Shown one piece after another: positions 25,741-34,742 of a stretch of 64,000 nt of DNA. Source of the stretch: JALZOC01 sp031361295 (GTDB lineage Bacteria > Acidobacteriota > Vicinamibacteria > Vicinamibacterales > 2-12-FULL-66-21). Position 1 is the stretch's first letter; every line of letters begins with the position of its first letter. The notes under the pieces are model-generated. The model had not been told where the DNA came from and ran no database searches. It was given only the letters and a program-made list of their open reading frames with translations. The translations under genes and the position numbers were made by a program. The stretch is from positions 18,847 to 82,846 of the forward strand of contig JANMCN010000240.1 in NCBI GenBank assembly GCA_031361295.1, in the 5' to 3' direction.

Positions 25741-27909
25741 ATGAATACGAAACGAACGTTCGGCTCGGGGCTGGTTGCCGCCGTGTTCGCCGCCATCCTC
25801 GGTGGCGCGATCGCGCGCACGAGTGCGGATCAGGCGACCCCTCCCGCGGTGCAGGTGGACCAGGACGATCTGGGTGGAGTCGTGACCGGCCCCACGGGGC
25901 CGGAAGCCGGGGTCTGGGTCATCGCGGAAACGACCGAACTGCCGACGAAGTTCGTGAAAATCGTCGTGACCGACGACCGGGGGCGCTACCTCGTTCCAGA
26001 CTTGCCGAAGGCCACCTACTCGGTGTGGGTCCGGGGCTACGGGCTCGTGGATTCGGCCAAGGTGACGACCGCGCCAGGGAAGATCCTCAATCTGACCGCG
26101 GTCACCGCGCCGAATCCAAGGGCCGCCGCGCAGTACTACCCGGCCGGGTACTGGTTTTCGCTGCTCTCGGTGCCCGACAAGAGCGAATTTCCCGGTACGG
26201 GGCCGACCGGCAACGGTATCTCTCCCGACATGAAGACCCAGGGAGAGTGGATCCGCCAGGTGAAGTCGGGCGCCTGCCTGTCGTGCCACCAGCTCGGAAG
26301 CAAGGGGACGCGCGAGCTGCTGCCCGCGCTTGGCCACTTCGAGTCCACGGTTGATGCCTGGCAGCGCCGCGTCCAGTCGGGACAGGCCGGGCCCGACATG
26401 CTGCGGGCGCTCAATCAGTTCGGCCCGAAGCGCGCGCTGGCCCTGTTCGCGGACTGGACGGATCGGATTGCCGCCGGGGAAGTGCCGCCCGCCCCTCCCC
26501 GGCCCCAGGGCCTCGAACGCAACGTCGTCATCACCGAGTGGGACTGGGCGCACGCGAAGGGCTATCTCCACGACGAGGTGTCGACCGATCGACGCAACCC
26601 GACGCTCAATCCGAATGGACTGATTTACGGGTCGCTCGAGCTCAGCGCCGATTACCTCCCGGTGCTCGATCCGGTGAACAACAGGATCACGCAGGTGGAG
26701 CTGACCGTAAGGGATCCCAGGACACAGCCGGCGGCGGCCGCGATGATGCTCCAGCCGTCCCCGTATTGGGATCGCGATGTGCTGTGGAACAGCAAGAACA
26801 ACGTGCACAACCCGATGTTCGACGGCAAGGGGCGGCTCTGGATCACGTCGACCGTGCGTCCGCCCGAGAACCCCGACTATTGCAAGCAGGGCTCGAACCA
26901 TCCGTCGGCGAAGCTGTTTCCCATCGAGCGTGCGAGCCGACATCTTGCCATGTACGATCCAAGAACAGGCAAGCTGACCCATATCAGCACGTGTTTCGGC
27001 ACCCATCACCTGATGTTCGCGGAGGACGCAAAAAACACGCTCTGGACGAGCGGCGGCGGCCAGGTGGTCGGATGGTTGAACACGAAGATGTTCGAAGAAA
27101 CCGGCGACGAAGAGAAGTCGCAGGGTTGGACGGCGCTCATTCTGGATACGAACGGGAACGGCAGGCGTGACGCCTATGTCGAACCGAACGAGCCCGTCGA
27201 TCCCACGAAGGACAAGCGGTTCGGCGCGGCGTTCTATTCGGTCGCCCCGGCTCCCGACGGATCGATCTGGGGGTCGGTTCTTGGATATCCCGGCGCCGCC
27301 GTACGGCTCGTGCCCGGCGCGAACCCGCCCGAAACCGCCCTCGCGGAAGTGTACGAGCCGCCGTTCAACGATCCGGTCAACCCTGGATTCTCACCGCGCG
27401 GCATGGACATCGACCGCGACGGTGTCGTCTGGGCGGCGCTCGCGAGCGGACACATGGCGAGCTTCGATCGCCGGAAGTGCAAGGGACCGCTCAATGGCCC
27501 CAAAGCCACAGGTCAGCACTGCCCGGAGGGCTGGACGCTCTACCCCGAGCCGCTGCCGCAGATGAAGGGTGTGACGACGTCCGGCAGCGCCGAGGGGAGT
27601 TACTACACCTGGGTCGATCAGTTCGACACGCTGGGGCTCGGCAGGAACACGCCGATCAACACGGGGAACGAGTCCGAAGGGCTTCTGGTCCTGAAAGACG
27701 GGAAGTGGGTCGTGCTGCGCGTGCCGTATCCGACCGGTTACTACACGAAATGGATGGACGGTCGTATCGACAACGCGGAGGGGGGATGGAAGGGGCGAGG
27801 GCTCTGGAGCACCGTGAGCACCCGCGCGCCGTTTCATATGGAGACGGGGAAAGGCACGACGAGCAAGGTGATCAAGTTCCAGCTGCGCCCGGACCCGCTC
27901 GCGAGATGA
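25741..27909 (+). CDS. Secreted mono-haem protein with carboxypeptidase-regulatory-like domain and beta-propeller
   Basis: A 722-residue exported protein. A signal peptide is at residues 1-29. Residues about 42-125 resemble a carboxypeptidase-regulatory Ig-like domain (VVTGPTGPEAGVWVIAETTE, then RGRYLVPDLPKATYSVWVRGYG). A c-type haem site follows, Cys179-Leu-Ser-Cys182-His183. The rest has repeated Trp- and Gly-rich segments typical of a lyase-like propeller (GRLWITSTVRPPEN, DGSIWGSVLGYPG, DGVVWAALASGHM). Such proteins occur in multi-copy in some Acidobacteriota and may act as periplasmic oxidoreductases. An 8-base GACAGGAG ribosome site precedes the ATG. Confidence 0.75.
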   Translation: MNTKRTFGSGLVAAVFAAILGGAIARTSADQATPPAVQVDQDDLGGVVTGPTGPEAGVWVIAETTELPTKFVKIVVTDDRGRYLVPDLPKATYSVWVRGYGLVDSAKVTTAPGKILNLTAVTAPNPRAAAQYYPAGYWFSLLSVPDKSEFPGTGPTGNGISPDMKTQGEWIRQVKSGACLSCHQLGSKGTRELLPALGHFESTVDAWQRRVQSGQAGPDMLRALNQFGPKRALALFADWTDRIAAGEVPPAPPRPQGLERNVVITEWDWAHAKGYLHDEVSTDRRNPTLNPNGLIYGSLELSADYLPVLDPVNNRITQVELTVRDPRTQPAAAAMMLQPSPYWDRDVLWNSKNNVHNPMFDGKGRLWITSTVRPPENPDYCKQGSNHPSAKLFPIERASRHLAMYDPRTGKLTHISTCFGTHHLMFAEDAKNTLWTSGGGQVVGWLNTKMFEETGDEEKSQGWTALILDTNGNGRRDAYVEPNEPVDPTKDKRFGAAFYSVAPAPDGSIWGSVLGYPGAAVRLVPGANPPETALAEVYEPPFNDPVNPGFSPRGMDIDRDGVVWAALASGHMASFDRRKCKGPLNGPKATGQHCPEGWTLYPEPLPQMKGVTTSGSAEGSYYTWVDQFDTLGLGRNTPINTGNESEGLLVLKDGKWVVLRVPYPTGYYTKWMDGRIDNAEGGWKGRGLWSTVSTRAPFHMETGKGTTSKVIKFQLRPDPLAR

Positions 27910-28484
27910 TGCAGCGGTATGTCGCGTTCCTCCGCGCGATCAACGTGGGCGGGCACACGGTGCGCATGGAGGATCTGCGGCGGCTGTTCGAGACGATGGG
28001 CGCGGCGAACGTGCAGACATTCATCGCGAGCGGCAACGTCATTTTCGACTCGGGCGTCCGGGCCGACGCGCTGGAACAGCGGCTCGAAACAGGGCTCGAG
28101 CACGCGTTGAGATTTCCGGTGGCGACGTTCCTGCGCACGATACCCGAGGTGGCGGGCATCGCGCGACGGACGGCGTTTCCGGACGCGGACGTCACGGGCC
28201 CGAGCGTGTTGCATGTCGGCTTTCTCAAGTCCACCCCGGGCCGGACGCTCCGCGCCGCGGTTGCGGCAGCCAGCACGCCCGCGCATCGATTCTCCGTCTG
28301 CGATCGTGAGATCTACTGGCTCCGGATCCGGCTCGCCGACGAATACGTCGCGCCGAAACTCGACAAGACGCTCGGCCCGACGACGTTTCGCAATATCACG
28401 ACGGTGCGGAAGATCGCCGCGAAATTCGGGGATGCCCGGCCGGGCGGGAAAGAACGTTCGTCAGCAAACAGGAGTATGGATTGA
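27906..28484 (+). CDS. DUF1697 family protein
   Basis: A 192-residue protein whose start matches the DUF1697 signature: YVAFLRAINVGGHTVRMEDL, then FIASGNVIFDS. The middle has HVGFLKSTPG and the C-terminus KTLGPTTFRNITTVRKI, also typical of the family. It is a cytoplasmic protein with no established reaction. The first of two adjacent ATG codons overlaps the stop of the haem protein gene (ATGA), so the two are likely co-transcribed although their functions look unrelated. The C-terminal tail after the family match (GDARPGGKERSS) appears disordered. Confidence 0.88.
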   Translation: MMQRYVAFLRAINVGGHTVRMEDLRRLFETMGAANVQTFIASGNVIFDSGVRADALEQRLETGLEHALRFPVATFLRTIPEVAGIARRTAFPDADVTGPSVLHVGFLKSTPGRTLRAAVAAASTPAHRFSVCDREIYWLRIRLADEYVAPKLDKTLGPTTFRNITTVRKIAAKFGDARPGGKERSSANRSMD

Positions 28485-29203
28485 TCCATTGCCCGCGGCA
28501 CCACGAGTGCCGAGCGTCGCACGCTGGCGTACACCGGCCGCGGGGCATCCGCAGCCCGCTACTCCTGGCGATCGCGGTTCTCGCCGTCTCGGCCGCCGTG
28601 TGGCTCGACGCGGCGCCGCAGCCATCCACGACGCTTCATCCGGATCTCGGCAGCCCGCAGCGCATTGCCGACTGGGCGCTCGACGGATCCGGAACGTGGG
28701 ACGTCGCAGACGGCACACTGCGCCTCACGGGAGCCGGCACACCCGCGGGCCCGATTCGCCGTCCCGCCGCCCTCGCGATTCTGGAGTCGGCGCCTTTCAC
28801 CAGACTCACGCTGGAAGCCGACATCAAGTCGACCGCGCCGGTCGATCTGCCGGTTCGCGACGTCGAACTCGTGTTTGGCTACGAGTCGCCGACCCGGTTC
28901 TACTACGTGCACCTGGCCGGCATCACGAACGCCGTCCACAACGGCATCTTCCTTGTGGCCGGCGCCGACCGCCGGCGGCTGGACGAGCCGAACAGCGTGC
29001 CCCAGATGACGGATCAGGCCTGGCATCGGGTACGGCTCGAGCGCGACCCCGCGACGGGGCGTATCGAGATTTTCATGGACGGCGCCGCGGCGCCAGTTCT
29101 GAAGGCGACCGACACGACCATCACGGCGGGTCGCATCGGCTTCGGTTCCTTCGACGAGACCGGAGAGTTCCGCAACATCTCTGTGACAGGCTCGACGCGC
29201 TGA
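28481..29203 (+). CDS. Exported LamG/concanavalin-like domain protein
   Basis: A 240-residue protein starting at a TTG that overlaps the DUF1697 stop (TTGA) with GGAG six bases upstream. A hydrophobic export signal covers residues about 25-45 (SPLLLAIAVLAVSAAVWLDA). The rest is a jelly-roll domain like the DUF1080/LamG group: WDVADGTLRLTG, LTLEADIKST, FYYVHLAG, WHRVRLERDPATGRIEIFMDG and IGFGSFDETGEFRNISV. Such domains bind or hydrolyse sugars at the cell surface, but no catalytic residues can be named here. Confidence 0.78.
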   Translation: MIHCPRHHECRASHAGVHRPRGIRSPLLLAIAVLAVSAAVWLDAAPQPSTTLHPDLGSPQRIADWALDGSGTWDVADGTLRLTGAGTPAGPIRRPAALAILESAPFTRLTLEADIKSTAPVDLPVRDVELVFGYESPTRFYYVHLAGITNAVHNGIFLVAGADRRRLDEPNSVPQMTDQAWHRVRLERDPATGRIEIFMDGAAAPVLKATDTTITAGRIGFGSFDETGEFRNISVTGSTR

Positions 29204-29218
29204 CGGGATCAGGTATTC

Positions 29219-29246
29219 GCTGTCAGCCTTCAGTTGTCAGCCTTCT
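29219..29246. repeat. Four tandem 7-base repeats
   Basis: GCTGTCA, GCCTTCA, GTTGTCA, GCCTTCT. Read on the minus strand the units become AGAAGGCTGACAAC..., which match the GCTGAAG-type units at 36557. It lies between the convergent genes ending at 29203 (+) and 29264 (-). Confidence 0.6.
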
Positions 29247-29263
29247 CCCTGCCGCCTCTCCCG

Positions 29264-30460
29264 TCACGTACGTCCCGCCACTGCCCACTGCGGAGGCACG
29301 TCGATGTAGGATTCGTCGAGCGCCGTCACCGACGGACAACCGAGCAGCTTGATCGTCCGCATGACGTCGGCCTCAAGGATCTCGATGGCGCGCGCCACCC
29401 CTGCGCCTCCCGCGGCGCCGAGTCCGTACGCGTACGCGCGCCCGATCAGCACCGCCTGTGCGCCGAGGCACAGCGCCTTGACAATGTCGCTGCCGCGACG
29501 GATGCCGCCGTCGACCAGCACTTCCACCTGTCCGTTGACGGCCGCCACCACCTCCGGCAGTACTCGCAGTGTCGGGTGAACGCTGTCGAGCTGCCGTCCC
29601 CCATGGTTCGAGACGACGACCGCGTTCGCGCCGACGTCAATCGCCTGTCTTGCGTCGTCTCCCCGATGCACGCCCTTGACGACGATGGGGCCGTTCCAGG
29701 CCTCGCGGATCCAGCGGAGGTCGGGCCAGGTCACCGTGGACGACTCGAGCGCGCTTCCGACGTCCGCGTACGGCATCGGGCCTTCGCCTGGGAGCACCAC
29801 GTTCGGGAAGCTCATCATGCCGCCGTCACGGAAGAATCCAGTAAGCCAGCGCGGTCGGGCCGCGAACTGCCAGACGAACGGGAACATCTGGAACGGATTG
29901 CGCGTCACCAGTTCCTTCATGCCGTTGCGCAGGTCGCGCTCGCGCAGCCCTGCAACCGGGGTATCGATGGTGACGACGAGGGCGGAATACCCTGCCGTGC
30001 GCGCGCGCTCGATGGATGCGAGCGCGACGTCGCGACCGCCGACCAGGTACAGCTGATACCAGGCGGGCCCCGTCGTCGCCTTGCGCACGTCCTCGAGCAG
30101 GCATCCCGAAAGCGTCGAGAGAATGTAAACCGTGCCCGCGTCGCCAGCGGCACGCGCGGCGACTTCTTCGCCCTTCGGGTAGAACATCCGTGAGCTCCCG
30201 ACCGGCGCCAGCAGGAAGGGAATCGCCACCGACGTGCCGAGCACGGTCGTGCCAAGGCTGTATTGGGCGTTGGCCACGGCGCACCGCGGTCTGAAGGCGA
30301 CCTCGTTATACGCCTGGCAGTTGCGATCGAGGGTGATCTCGCGATCGGCACCGCCATCGATGTAGTCGAACACCGCGCGCGGTAGGCGGCGCTTCGCGGC
30401 CTTTCGCAGGTCTTCGATGTTGACGATCCGTGGCGGCGCGACGGCGCGTGGCATGGGCAT
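29264..30460 (-). CDS. FMN-dependent alpha-hydroxy acid dehydrogenase (L-lactate dehydrogenase-like)
   Basis: A 398-residue TIM-barrel flavoprotein of the LldD/glycolate oxidase family. The catalytic base His is in VVVSNHGGRQLD, the FMN-phosphate loop is DGGIRRGSDIVKAL, and PFLLAPVGSSRMFYP and YQLYLVGGRDVA are standard. It oxidises an L-2-hydroxy acid such as lactate to the 2-oxo acid. The divergent neighbour is an L-lactate permease, which makes L-lactate the likely substrate. ATG at 30460 is preferred; an ATG at 30514 would reach almost into the divergent gene's start and adds no homology. Confidence 0.9.
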   Translation of the reverse strand: MPMPRAVAPPRIVNIEDLRKAAKRRLPRAVFDYIDGGADREITLDRNCQAYNEVAFRPRCAVANAQYSLGTTVLGTSVAIPFLLAPVGSSRMFYPKGEEVAARAAGDAGTVYILSTLSGCLLEDVRKATTGPAWYQLYLVGGRDVALASIERARTAGYSALVVTIDTPVAGLRERDLRNGMKELVTRNPFQMFPFVWQFAARPRWLTGFFRDGGMMSFPNVVLPGEGPMPYADVGSALESSTVTWPDLRWIREAWNGPIVVKGVHRGDDARQAIDVGANAVVVSNHGGRQLDSVHPTLRVLPEVVAAVNGQVEVLVDGGIRRGSDIVKALCLGAQAVLIGRAYAYGLGAAGGAGVARAIEILEADVMRTIKLLGCPSVTALDESYIDVPPQWAVAGRT

Positions 30461-30536
30461 AAGAGCGTATCGGAACGGCGCCGGCCAATCCCGGCCGCCA
30501 CCAGACTCCGCCATATTATGATGGCCGCGGCCAAAT

Positions 30537-32336
30537 ATGACGTGGGCCCCCTGGATCCAGAGTTATGACCCGCTCGGCAGCCCGTGGCTCAGCACGGCGG
30601 CGGCGGCATTTCCGATCGTCCTGCTGCTCCTCGCGCTCGCGGTCTTCGAGTGGCGTGCGCATGTGGCGGCCCTGGCAGGTCTGGTTTCGGCACTCGCGGT
30701 GGCGACGCTGGTCTTCGGGATGCCGCCGCTGACGGCCGGCGCCACCGCGGCCTACGGCGCGGCGTACGGCTTCCTGCCGATCGGCTGGATCATCCTCAAT
30801 GCGGTCTTCCTGTACAACCTGACGGTTGAGACGGGCCAGTTCGACGTGGTGAAGACGTCGGTCAGCCGCCTCTCGGCGGATCGGCGCATCCAGGCGCTGC
30901 TGGTGGCCTTCTCCTTCGGCGCCTTCATCGAAGGCGCGTCCGGGTTCGGGACCCCGGTGGCGATCTGCTCGGCGCTGCTCATCGGTCTGGGTTTCACGCC
31001 GCTCTACGCCGCCGGCCTGTCGCTCATCGCGAACACGGCGCCTGTGGCCTTCGGGGCGATCGGGACGCCGATCCTCACGCTCGCGGCCGTCACGGGGATC
31101 CCGGCGCACACCATCGGGGTCATGGCGGGTCGGCAGCTCCCATTCGTGTCGCTCATCGTGCCGGCGTGGCTGGTGGCGACGATGAGCGGCTGGCGCGGGT
31201 TGCGGGGCGTGTGGCCGGCCGTGCTCGTCTGCGGCGGCACCTTCGCCTGCGTCCAGTTCGCCTGGAGCAACTTCGTCGGCGTCGAGCTCGTGGATATCGT
31301 CGGCGGGCTTGCGTCGATTGCCGCGCTCGCGCTTTTCTCACGCGTCTGGCAGCCGCGGGATGTCTGGGACTTTCCCGACGTTCCCGGGCGTGGGGCGGTT
31401 CCGGCGGCTGCCGTTCCGCCGACCGCGGTCGCGACGGGTCCGGGCTCTGTACGGACCGTGCCGGTCGCGGATGCGCGGGGGAGCGTTCTTCGCGCCTGGA
31501 TGCCATGGGTGTTCCTGAGTGTGGCGGTCATCCTGTGGGGTCTCGCACCGGTGAAGGTGCTCCTCAACGGAGGGCCGGCAGCGCTGGCCGCCTATCGACG
31601 GGGCGGCAGGCCGTCCACGAGCCCGCTGCTGGCGCCGGCCTGGGAGGTTCCGCTGCTCCATCGCGCGGTGTTCCGCGATTACCCGGTCGTGCCGGCGCCG
31701 GTCGATCCGGCGAAGGTCAGGGAGACCGCGTACCGGAATGCGCGGGCGGAGGCGGCGGTGTTCACGCTCAACTGGGCATCCGCGACCGGGACGGCGATCC
31801 TGCTCGCGACGCTCGCCACCGCTCTCTATCTCAGGATTTCCGTCACCCAGCTGATCCGCGTGGGCCGGCTGACCGCCCGCCGGATGCGGTCCTCGCTCGC
31901 CACGATCATGCTGATGCTGTCGCTGGGGTTCGTGACGCGGTACGGAGGGACGGATGCGACCCTGGGCCTTGCGTTCACGAAGACAGGCGTCCTCTATCCG
32001 TTCTTCGCCGCGCTTCTCGGCTGGCTTGGGGTTGCGCTGACCGGATCCGACACGAGCTCCAACGTGCTGTTCGGCAGCCTCCAGAAGATCACCGCGCAGC
32101 AGCTGGGATTCAATCCGGTCCTGATCACCACCGCAAACAGCACCGGAGGGGTGATGGGCAAGATGATCGACGCACAGAGCATCGTGGTCGCGACGGCCTC
32201 GACGGGGCAGGTCGGGCAGGAAGGACGCATCCTCCGCTTCGTCTTCTGGCACAGCGTCGCCCTGGTCGTCATCATGGGGGCGATCGTGATGCTCCAGGCC
32301 TACGTGCTGCAGTGGATGGTGCCGGCGCTGCCGTGA
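30537..32336 (+). CDS. lctP: L-lactate permease (LctP family)
   Basis: A 599-residue inner membrane carrier with about 12-14 hydrophobic segments. The family signatures SFGAFIEGASGFGTPVAI, NTAPVAFGAIGTPI and GSDTSSNVLFGSLQ are intact. It takes up L-lactate (or glycolate) with protons. Two hydrophilic insertions (around residues 285-320 and 350-390) lengthen the central loop compared with shorter family members. Only 76 bases separate it from the divergent hydroxy-acid dehydrogenase, giving a compact lactate utilisation locus with a shared control region. There is no obvious Shine-Dalgarno before the ATG. Confidence 0.94.
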   Translation: MTWAPWIQSYDPLGSPWLSTAAAAFPIVLLLLALAVFEWRAHVAALAGLVSALAVATLVFGMPPLTAGATAAYGAAYGFLPIGWIILNAVFLYNLTVETGQFDVVKTSVSRLSADRRIQALLVAFSFGAFIEGASGFGTPVAICSALLIGLGFTPLYAAGLSLIANTAPVAFGAIGTPILTLAAVTGIPAHTIGVMAGRQLPFVSLIVPAWLVATMSGWRGLRGVWPAVLVCGGTFACVQFAWSNFVGVELVDIVGGLASIAALALFSRVWQPRDVWDFPDVPGRGAVPAAAVPPTAVATGPGSVRTVPVADARGSVLRAWMPWVFLSVAVILWGLAPVKVLLNGGPAALAAYRRGGRPSTSPLLAPAWEVPLLHRAVFRDYPVVPAPVDPAKVRETAYRNARAEAAVFTLNWASATGTAILLATLATALYLRISVTQLIRVGRLTARRMRSSLATIMLMLSLGFVTRYGGTDATLGLAFTKTGVLYPFFAALLGWLGVALTGSDTSSNVLFGSLQKITAQQLGFNPVLITTANSTGGVMGKMIDAQSIVVATASTGQVGQEGRILRFVFWHSVALVVIMGAIVMLQAYVLQWMVPALP

Positions 32337-32352
32337 CCGATGGGCGGGGGCG

Positions 32353-34638
32353 TCAGAAGCTGAATCCCGTCCCGATGTTCACACGCGTGCCGGCCGCCGC
32401 GCCGTGCGCGACGTCCAGGTTGATGTGGACGAGGGGTGCCACCAGGAACAGCCCCGCGCCGGCGCCGCGATGCCACTCCACGTCGCCCAGTCTGGTGCCA
32501 TCGTCGGCAGCCCTGGCGGCGTCCACGAAGAGCGTCACCCCGAGCTTTGCCCCGTGCAGGACCGACGTGATCGGCGCGCGCCACTCGCCCGAGGTGACGA
32601 CCATGTGATCGCCGTCGAACGCCCCGGCGCGGAACCCGCGGAGGTTGGACGCGCCGCCGAGCAGGAGCCGTTCGTACGGGGGCAGTGTGGCGTCGGCGCC
32701 GAAGTACTGCAGGCGTCCGGCGACGACGTTTTGCCGGAACACGCGCAGGTAGCCGCGGGCGTCCGCTGTGTAGCGATGAACGGCCTCTGCACCGGCGACG
32801 TGCAGGTCGGACCAGCCCACACCGAGGACGACGGCGTTGGCGGGGAAGGCCGGGTCGCTGCGCGTATCGAGCGCCACGTCCCCGCCGGCGCTCCAGAGTC
32901 GATCGTCGAGCCGGGCGAAGGTGACCGAACTGCGTGAGACTTCGACCCCGGCCCGGAGGACGCCGGCAAGGACACGCTCGGCGCGGCCTTTCACTTCGAC
33001 GCGCCGGTCGTCGATCTCGAAATGCGGGTTCTGACGGCTCGACATGCCGACGCTGGTGAGCACCCGAGTGAGCGGACCCTTCTTGAAGGGAAGCTCGAAC
33101 TCGAGTGCCGCGCGTTTCGTGCCGCCCCAGGTGAGGGGAGCGGACAGACGTTCGCCGCCGCCGAGCAGGTCCACCGTGCTCACGCGCCCGCCATAGGTGA
33201 GCCCATGTCCGTCCGCATAGGCGAGAATGGGAAAAAACATCAGGCGGCTTGTGACCCGCCGCCAGGCGGGAGGCGCCGCGCCGGGTCCGCCGGACGCCTC
33301 GCCCGGGCGCTCGTGCACCACGAGCACGAGCGCCACGTCGGCCGGGTCGTCGAGCGACCGGTAACGTTTCCGCACCTCGACGGACTCGAAGCGGCCGCTG
33401 TCCTTCAACCGCTGCTCGATGTCCTTTTCCGCCGACGGCGTCAGCGGATCGCCCACCGCCACTCCCGCGAGCGTGCTCACCGCGTCGTCGCTGAGCGTGG
33501 CATTGCCGTGCACCCGTATCTCGTGAATCGTCTCGACCATCTGGTCGTCCACAAAAGGCCCGTGCTCCTGCACGCCAGGCATCTCTGCCACCTCTGGCAC
33601 GCGTGGCACTTGTGGCACCCGTGTCTGCGTCAGCACGCCTGGCATCCCTGGCACCCGTGTCTCGAGTTTCGGCACCTTGATCGTTGTCGTGATGTCCGCT
33701 TCGCGATAGTTGGTGAAGCCGCGCTCATAGGCCGCGTCGAACGAGCCGGTCGCGAGCGTGAGGCCGGCATGGATGGCGATCGACCTGGGCAGCCACACGC
33801 CCGCGAACGGCTGGCCCATCGTCATCGACGCGCGGAGGTCGTCGATGCGGACGAGCCACGCGCCAGGGAGGAAATCGAGCCACACATTGTCGAACGTGTA
33901 CTGGACGATCTGGTGTTCGGCGGGATCGACCCACAGCGTGACCATCGCGGTCTTGTTCATCTTGCGATCAAGGTCCTGTTCGGCGCGCTCGTCGTGCGTC
34001 TTCTTCATCTCGCGCGGCCGCTTCTCGTCGTCCGTGTCATTGAAGAGATGCGTGGGGTAGTACTCGATGCGCAGCACGGCGTGTCCCTCGAGCGTCTCCC
34101 GGCCGGCGAGGTAGTAGTTGCCCGGCTCGAACTTGAAGTCCATGAAGTACGCCTCGGACACGAACCGGGGTTCCGTGCCGGCCAGGCCCCCGCCGCCGAC
34201 CGGCAGGCCGTCGGTGCCGGGACGGGTTTCGTTCTTCTCGGGCTCGTGGCGTGCGCGCCGGGCCTGTCGTTCCTGCTCGCGCTGGATCCACGCCTCCTCA
34301 TACTGCCGGCGGGCGGGCTCGCCGATCGCGACGCCGTCGAAGCGCACGGGGCTGCGCACGTGCATGCCGTCGCGCGCGTACCAGGTGAACTCCCGCTTCA
34401 TGCGGTGGAGCGGCGTCCGTCCCGGTCCGAGCACTTCGAACGATTCGGTTTCATCGAGGACATATTGATTGAGGGTGGTGCGGTTGGCGTCCCGGCGCGC
34501 GAGCACCTGCTCCATGAAGGCGTCGAGACCACGGGAAGGCCGTGTGGCTGAGGCGGGCGCCTGCGCGTACGCGGGCGGGCATCCCGCGAGTGTGAGGAGC
34601 GCGACGAGGACTGTCGCGCCGGACGCTGGACGATACAC
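32353..34638 (-). CDS. Omp85/BamA-type outer membrane protein with unusual N-terminal domain
   Basis: A 761-residue exported protein. GTG at 34638 is chosen for its GGAGG ribosome site and because a signal peptide follows at once (VALLTLAGCPPAYAQ). Residues about 30-330 form a domain with a Glu/Arg-rich segment (QREQERQARRARHEPEKNE) and a lipoprotein-like beta region (YYLAGRETLEGHAVLRIEYYP). A Pro-Val rich linker (VPQVPRVPEVAEMPG) leads to one POTRA-like unit (IHEIRVHGNATLSDDAV, then LKDSGRFESVEVRKRY). A 16-strand barrel of the surface-antigen D15 type ends in GTGFSF. Omp85 proteins insert or secrete proteins at the outer membrane. The N-terminal domain is not part of the known family. Confidence 0.83.
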   Translation of the reverse strand: MYRPASGATVLVALLTLAGCPPAYAQAPASATRPSRGLDAFMEQVLARRDANRTTLNQYVLDETESFEVLGPGRTPLHRMKREFTWYARDGMHVRSPVRFDGVAIGEPARRQYEEAWIQREQERQARRARHEPEKNETRPGTDGLPVGGGGLAGTEPRFVSEAYFMDFKFEPGNYYLAGRETLEGHAVLRIEYYPTHLFNDTDDEKRPREMKKTHDERAEQDLDRKMNKTAMVTLWVDPAEHQIVQYTFDNVWLDFLPGAWLVRIDDLRASMTMGQPFAGVWLPRSIAIHAGLTLATGSFDAAYERGFTNYREADITTTIKVPKLETRVPGMPGVLTQTRVPQVPRVPEVAEMPGVQEHGPFVDDQMVETIHEIRVHGNATLSDDAVSTLAGVAVGDPLTPSAEKDIEQRLKDSGRFESVEVRKRYRSLDDPADVALVLVVHERPGEASGGPGAAPPAWRRVTSRLMFFPILAYADGHGLTYGGRVSTVDLLGGGERLSAPLTWGGTKRAALEFELPFKKGPLTRVLTSVGMSSRQNPHFEIDDRRVEVKGRAERVLAGVLRAGVEVSRSSVTFARLDDRLWSAGGDVALDTRSDPAFPANAVVLGVGWSDLHVAGAEAVHRYTADARGYLRVFRQNVVAGRLQYFGADATLPPYERLLLGGASNLRGFRAGAFDGDHMVVTSGEWRAPITSVLHGAKLGVTLFVDAARAADDGTRLGDVEWHRGAGAGLFLVAPLVHINLDVAHGAAAGTRVNIGTGFSF

Positions 34639-34742
34639 ATGGCCTCCGACGACGGGCTGGCGACACGATTGGACGATCGCCGGCGTTCCGCGGTTCCGTT
34701 CCACTCTACTGCGATACGATTCCATCGGTGTCGACGTCGAGC

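Noticed and set aside
24676..27009. 777-codon minus-strand open frame
   Set aside because: It covers proline dehydrogenase and the haem protein gene and has no domain, ribosome site or normal codon bias.
30512..30539. CATATT...AATATG inverted repeat with GGCCGCGGCC between, at the lactate permease start
   Set aside because: The two palindromes are not centred on the same point and the right arm includes the start codon; probably chance.
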